From Flavobacterium branchiarum (lineage in GTDB: Bacteria > Bacteroidota > Bacteroidia > Flavobacteriales > Flavobacteriaceae), in NCBI RefSeq assembly GCF_030409845.1, contig NZ_JAUFQQ010000005.1:248001-312000 (forward strand): a stretch of DNA of 64,000 nt, read 5' to 3'. Shown one piece after another: positions 62,417 to 64,000 of this stretch; positions within the stretch are counted from its first letter, which is position 1; the number at the start of each line of letters is the position of its first letter. The notes below the pieces were generated by a model. The model ran no database searches. It was not told the origin of the DNA and saw nothing but the letters and a program-made list of their open reading frames with translations. The position numbers and the translations under genes are program-made.

Positions 62417-63946
62417 TTATTCCCACTCAATTGTTGCGGGTGGTTTTGAGCTAATATCGTAAACAACTCTATTTACTCCTTTTACTTTATTAATGATATC
62501 ATTAGAGACTTTCATCAAGAATTCATAAGGTAAATGTACCCAGTCGGCAGTCATACCATCAGTAGATTCTACGGCTCTAAGCGCTACTACTTTTTCGTAA
62601 GTACGCTCATCCCCCATTACACCTACACTATTTACAGGAAGCAAAATTGCTCCAGCCTGCCAAACTTTATCGTACAATCCCCAAGATTTTAATCCGTCAA
62701 TAAATACGGCATCAACATCTTGCAAAATTTGTACTTTTTCAGGAGTAATATCTCCAAGAATTCTAATTGATAATCCTGGTCCTGGAAAAGGGTGTCTTCC
62801 TAATAACTCTGGATCTATACCTAAAGAGGCACCTACTCTACGTACTTCATCTTTAAAAAGCATACGAAGTGGCTCTACAATTTTCAATTTCATGTAATCT
62901 GGTAATCCACCTACGTTATGGTGCGACTTAATAGTTGCCGAAGGTCCTTTTACCGAAACCGACTCAATAACATCGGGATAAATTGTTCCTTGTGCCAACC
63001 ATTTTACATCTTCGATAAGGTGTGATTCATCATCAAAAACTTCAATAAATACACGGCCAATAGTTTTACGTTTGGTTTCTGGGTCACTAATTCCTGCCAA
63101 TTGAGACAAGAAACGATCTCCAGCATCTACTCCTTTAACGTTTAATCCCATTCCTTTGTATTGATCCAATACGTTTTGGAATTCGTTTTTACGAAGTAAA
63201 CCGTTATTTACAAATATACAGTATAGGTTTTTACCGATTGCTTGGTTTAACAATACAGCCGCTACAGTAGAATCTACTCCTCCTGATAATCCTAAAACTA
63301 CTTTATCGTCACCTAATTTTTCTTTCAATTCTGCCACCATTTCTTCAACAAAGGCATTTGGTGTAAAGTTTTGAGGAACTTCAGCAATTTTAACTAAAAA
63401 GTTCTCAAGCATCTTTGATCCATCTGTTGAATGGAAAACTTCTGGGTGATATTGAATAGCATATGTAGTTTCGCCTTCAATTTTGTAAGCAGCATATTCT
63501 ACGTCGTGCGTACTTGCTAATTTTACTCCATTTGTAGGCAAAGCTTTGATACTATCACTATGACTCATCCAAACTTGACTGTTTTCTGAAACACCTTCAA
63601 AGAAAACTTCGTTTTCCTTAATATAAGATAGATTAGCTCTACCATATTCTCTGGTATTTGAAGCAGCTACTTCTCCTCCACTAAAATGTGCTAGGTATTG
63701 TGCTCCGTAACAAACTGCCAACATTGGAAGTTTACCACGAATTTGAGATAAATCAGGATGTGGAGCATCTTCTGCACGAACAGAAAAAGGGCTTCCTCCT
63801 AAAATTACTGCTTTATAACTTGATAAATCACTCGGGAAATGATTATAAGGGAAGATTTCGCAGAATATATTTAATTCGCGAACTCTACGCGCAATAAGCT
63901 GAGTATATTGCGATCCGAAATCTAAAATAAGTACGTTGTGTTGCAT
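62417..63946 (-). CDS. guaA: GMP synthase (glutamine-hydrolysing)
   Basis: 509 residues from the ATG at 63946 ([17 protein letters not shown]); a TTG six bases upstream is inside the promoter box. The class I glutaminase domain has the catalytic Cys in [12 protein letters not shown] and HPEVFHS. The ATP pyrophosphatase domain has [15 protein letters not shown], and the C-terminal dimer domain ends in PPATIEWE. It converts XMP to GMP. The gene is the head of the minus-strand run toward OsmC. Confidence 0.97.
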   Translation of the reverse strand: MQHNVLILDFGSQYTQLIARRVRELNIFCEIFPYNHFPSDLSSYKAVILGGSPFSVRAEDAPHPDLSQIRGKLPMLAVCYGAQYLAHFSGGEVAASNTREYGRANLSYIKENEVFFEGVSENSQVWMSHSDSIKALPTNGVKLASTHDVEYAAYKIEGETTYAIQYHPEVFHSTDGSKMLENFLVKIAEVPQNFTPNAFVEEMVAELKEKLGDDKVVLGLSGGVDSTVAAVLLNQAIGKNLYCIFVNNGLLRKNEFQNVLDQYKGMGLNVKGVDAGDRFLSQLAGISDPETKRKTIGRVFIEVFDDESHLIEDVKWLAQGTIYPDVIESVSVKGPSATIKSHHNVGGLPDYMKLKIVEPLRMLFKDEVRRVGASLGIDPELLGRHPFPGPGLSIRILGDITPEKVQILQDVDAVFIDGLKSWGLYDKVWQAGAILLPVNSVGVMGDERTYEKVVALRAVESTDGMTADWVHLPYEFLMKVSNDIINKVKGVNRVVYDISSKPPATIEWE

Positions 63947-63949
63947 GCG

Positions 63950-63957
63950 CAAAAGTA
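63950..63957 (-). promoter_or_regulatory. guaA -7 promoter box
   Basis: TACTTTTG on the minus strand matches TAnnTTTG. Its last G is only four bases from the A of the guaA ATG, so the transcript may start at or next to the start codon. Confidence 0.55.
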
Positions 63958-64000
63958 CTTTTTATATTCCGAATTGAAAAATCAGAGCAATGAAAAAAAT

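Noticed and set aside
63990..64000. Possible start of a divergent plus-strand gene (ATG AAA AAA)
   Set aside because: Only three codons are visible before the window ends and no clear promoter box is seen, so it cannot be supported.

Overview
The window is chromosomal DNA from a Bacteroidetes bacterium, almost certainly a Flavobacterium or close relative. Evidence: low G+C, SusC/SusD pairs, a protease with a type IX secretion sorting tail, Bacteroidetes-type promoters (-7 box TAnnTTTG), DUF3810/DUF4268/DUF2752 families, and the guaA-LysM-LysM-OsmC and pyrG-yidC arrangements. No rRNA, tRNA, CRISPR, insertion sequence or phage gene was seen. Both ends cut through ordinary chromosome; the left edge truncates an alpha-oxoamine synthase gene.

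Region 1 (0.6-9.1 kb) is a compact nitrite/NO respiration and NO-defence island: nirK (copper nitrite reductase fused to cytochrome c), nirV and a Sco-type copper chaperone on the plus strand; a His-rich 12-TM protein, ric (iron-sulfur repair), quinol NO reductase norB, an azurin-like lipoprotein and an Rrf2 regulator with three Cys on the minus strand. A 24-bp palindrome (ATAAAAGACA-N4-TGTCTTTTAT) lies upstream of nirK, norB and the rrf2-azurin unit, which defines a probable local regulon. No N2O reductase is present here, so the local pathway runs nitrite to NO to N2O.

Region 2 (9.2-36.1 kb) is mostly housekeeping or conserved flavobacterial genes: NYN-LOTUS protein, glutamate-synthase-like flavoenzyme, rdgB, a DEAD-box helicase with an RGG-like tail, DUF389 transporter-like protein, pepD, an ECF sigma factor with a membrane partner, a PlsC-type acyltransferase, a Nudix hydrolase, mnmA-subtilase-NMO operon, yidC, pyrG. 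Non-coding points of interest are an 18-bp perfect inverted repeat over the start of the gene after the helicase, a 36-codon Lys-rich ORF, and two members of a CAGTCNCAGT hairpin repeat family.

Region 3 (36.1-57.9 kb) is a polysaccharide/glycan utilisation locus. It has a GlcNAc-type arm (sugar MFS transporter plus NagB-deacetylase fusion), a GHMP sugar kinase plus sugar nucleotidyltransferase, a LacI-family regulator, a CBM9-like protein, an orphan SusD, a secreted metallophosphoesterase, a SusC/SusD pair, a DUF5077-DUF3472 protein, a GH109-type glycosidase and a GH35 beta-galactosidase. The enzymes suggest a glycan carrying galactose and an N-acetylhexosamine (GalNAc is likely). Four promoters in this locus share a 14-bp palindrome (consensus TGTGYDCGARCACA) placed a constant 38-39 bp upstream of an unusual -7 box TAGTTTCG. 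This looks like a LacI-family regulon in which the regulator may activate rather than repress, and it is the most coherent undescribed system in the window.

Region 4 (57.9-64 kb) holds an OsmC protein, two LysM proteins (one with a periplasmic-binding fold) and guaA, all on the minus strand. The guaA promoter lies so close to its ATG that the mRNA may be leaderless.
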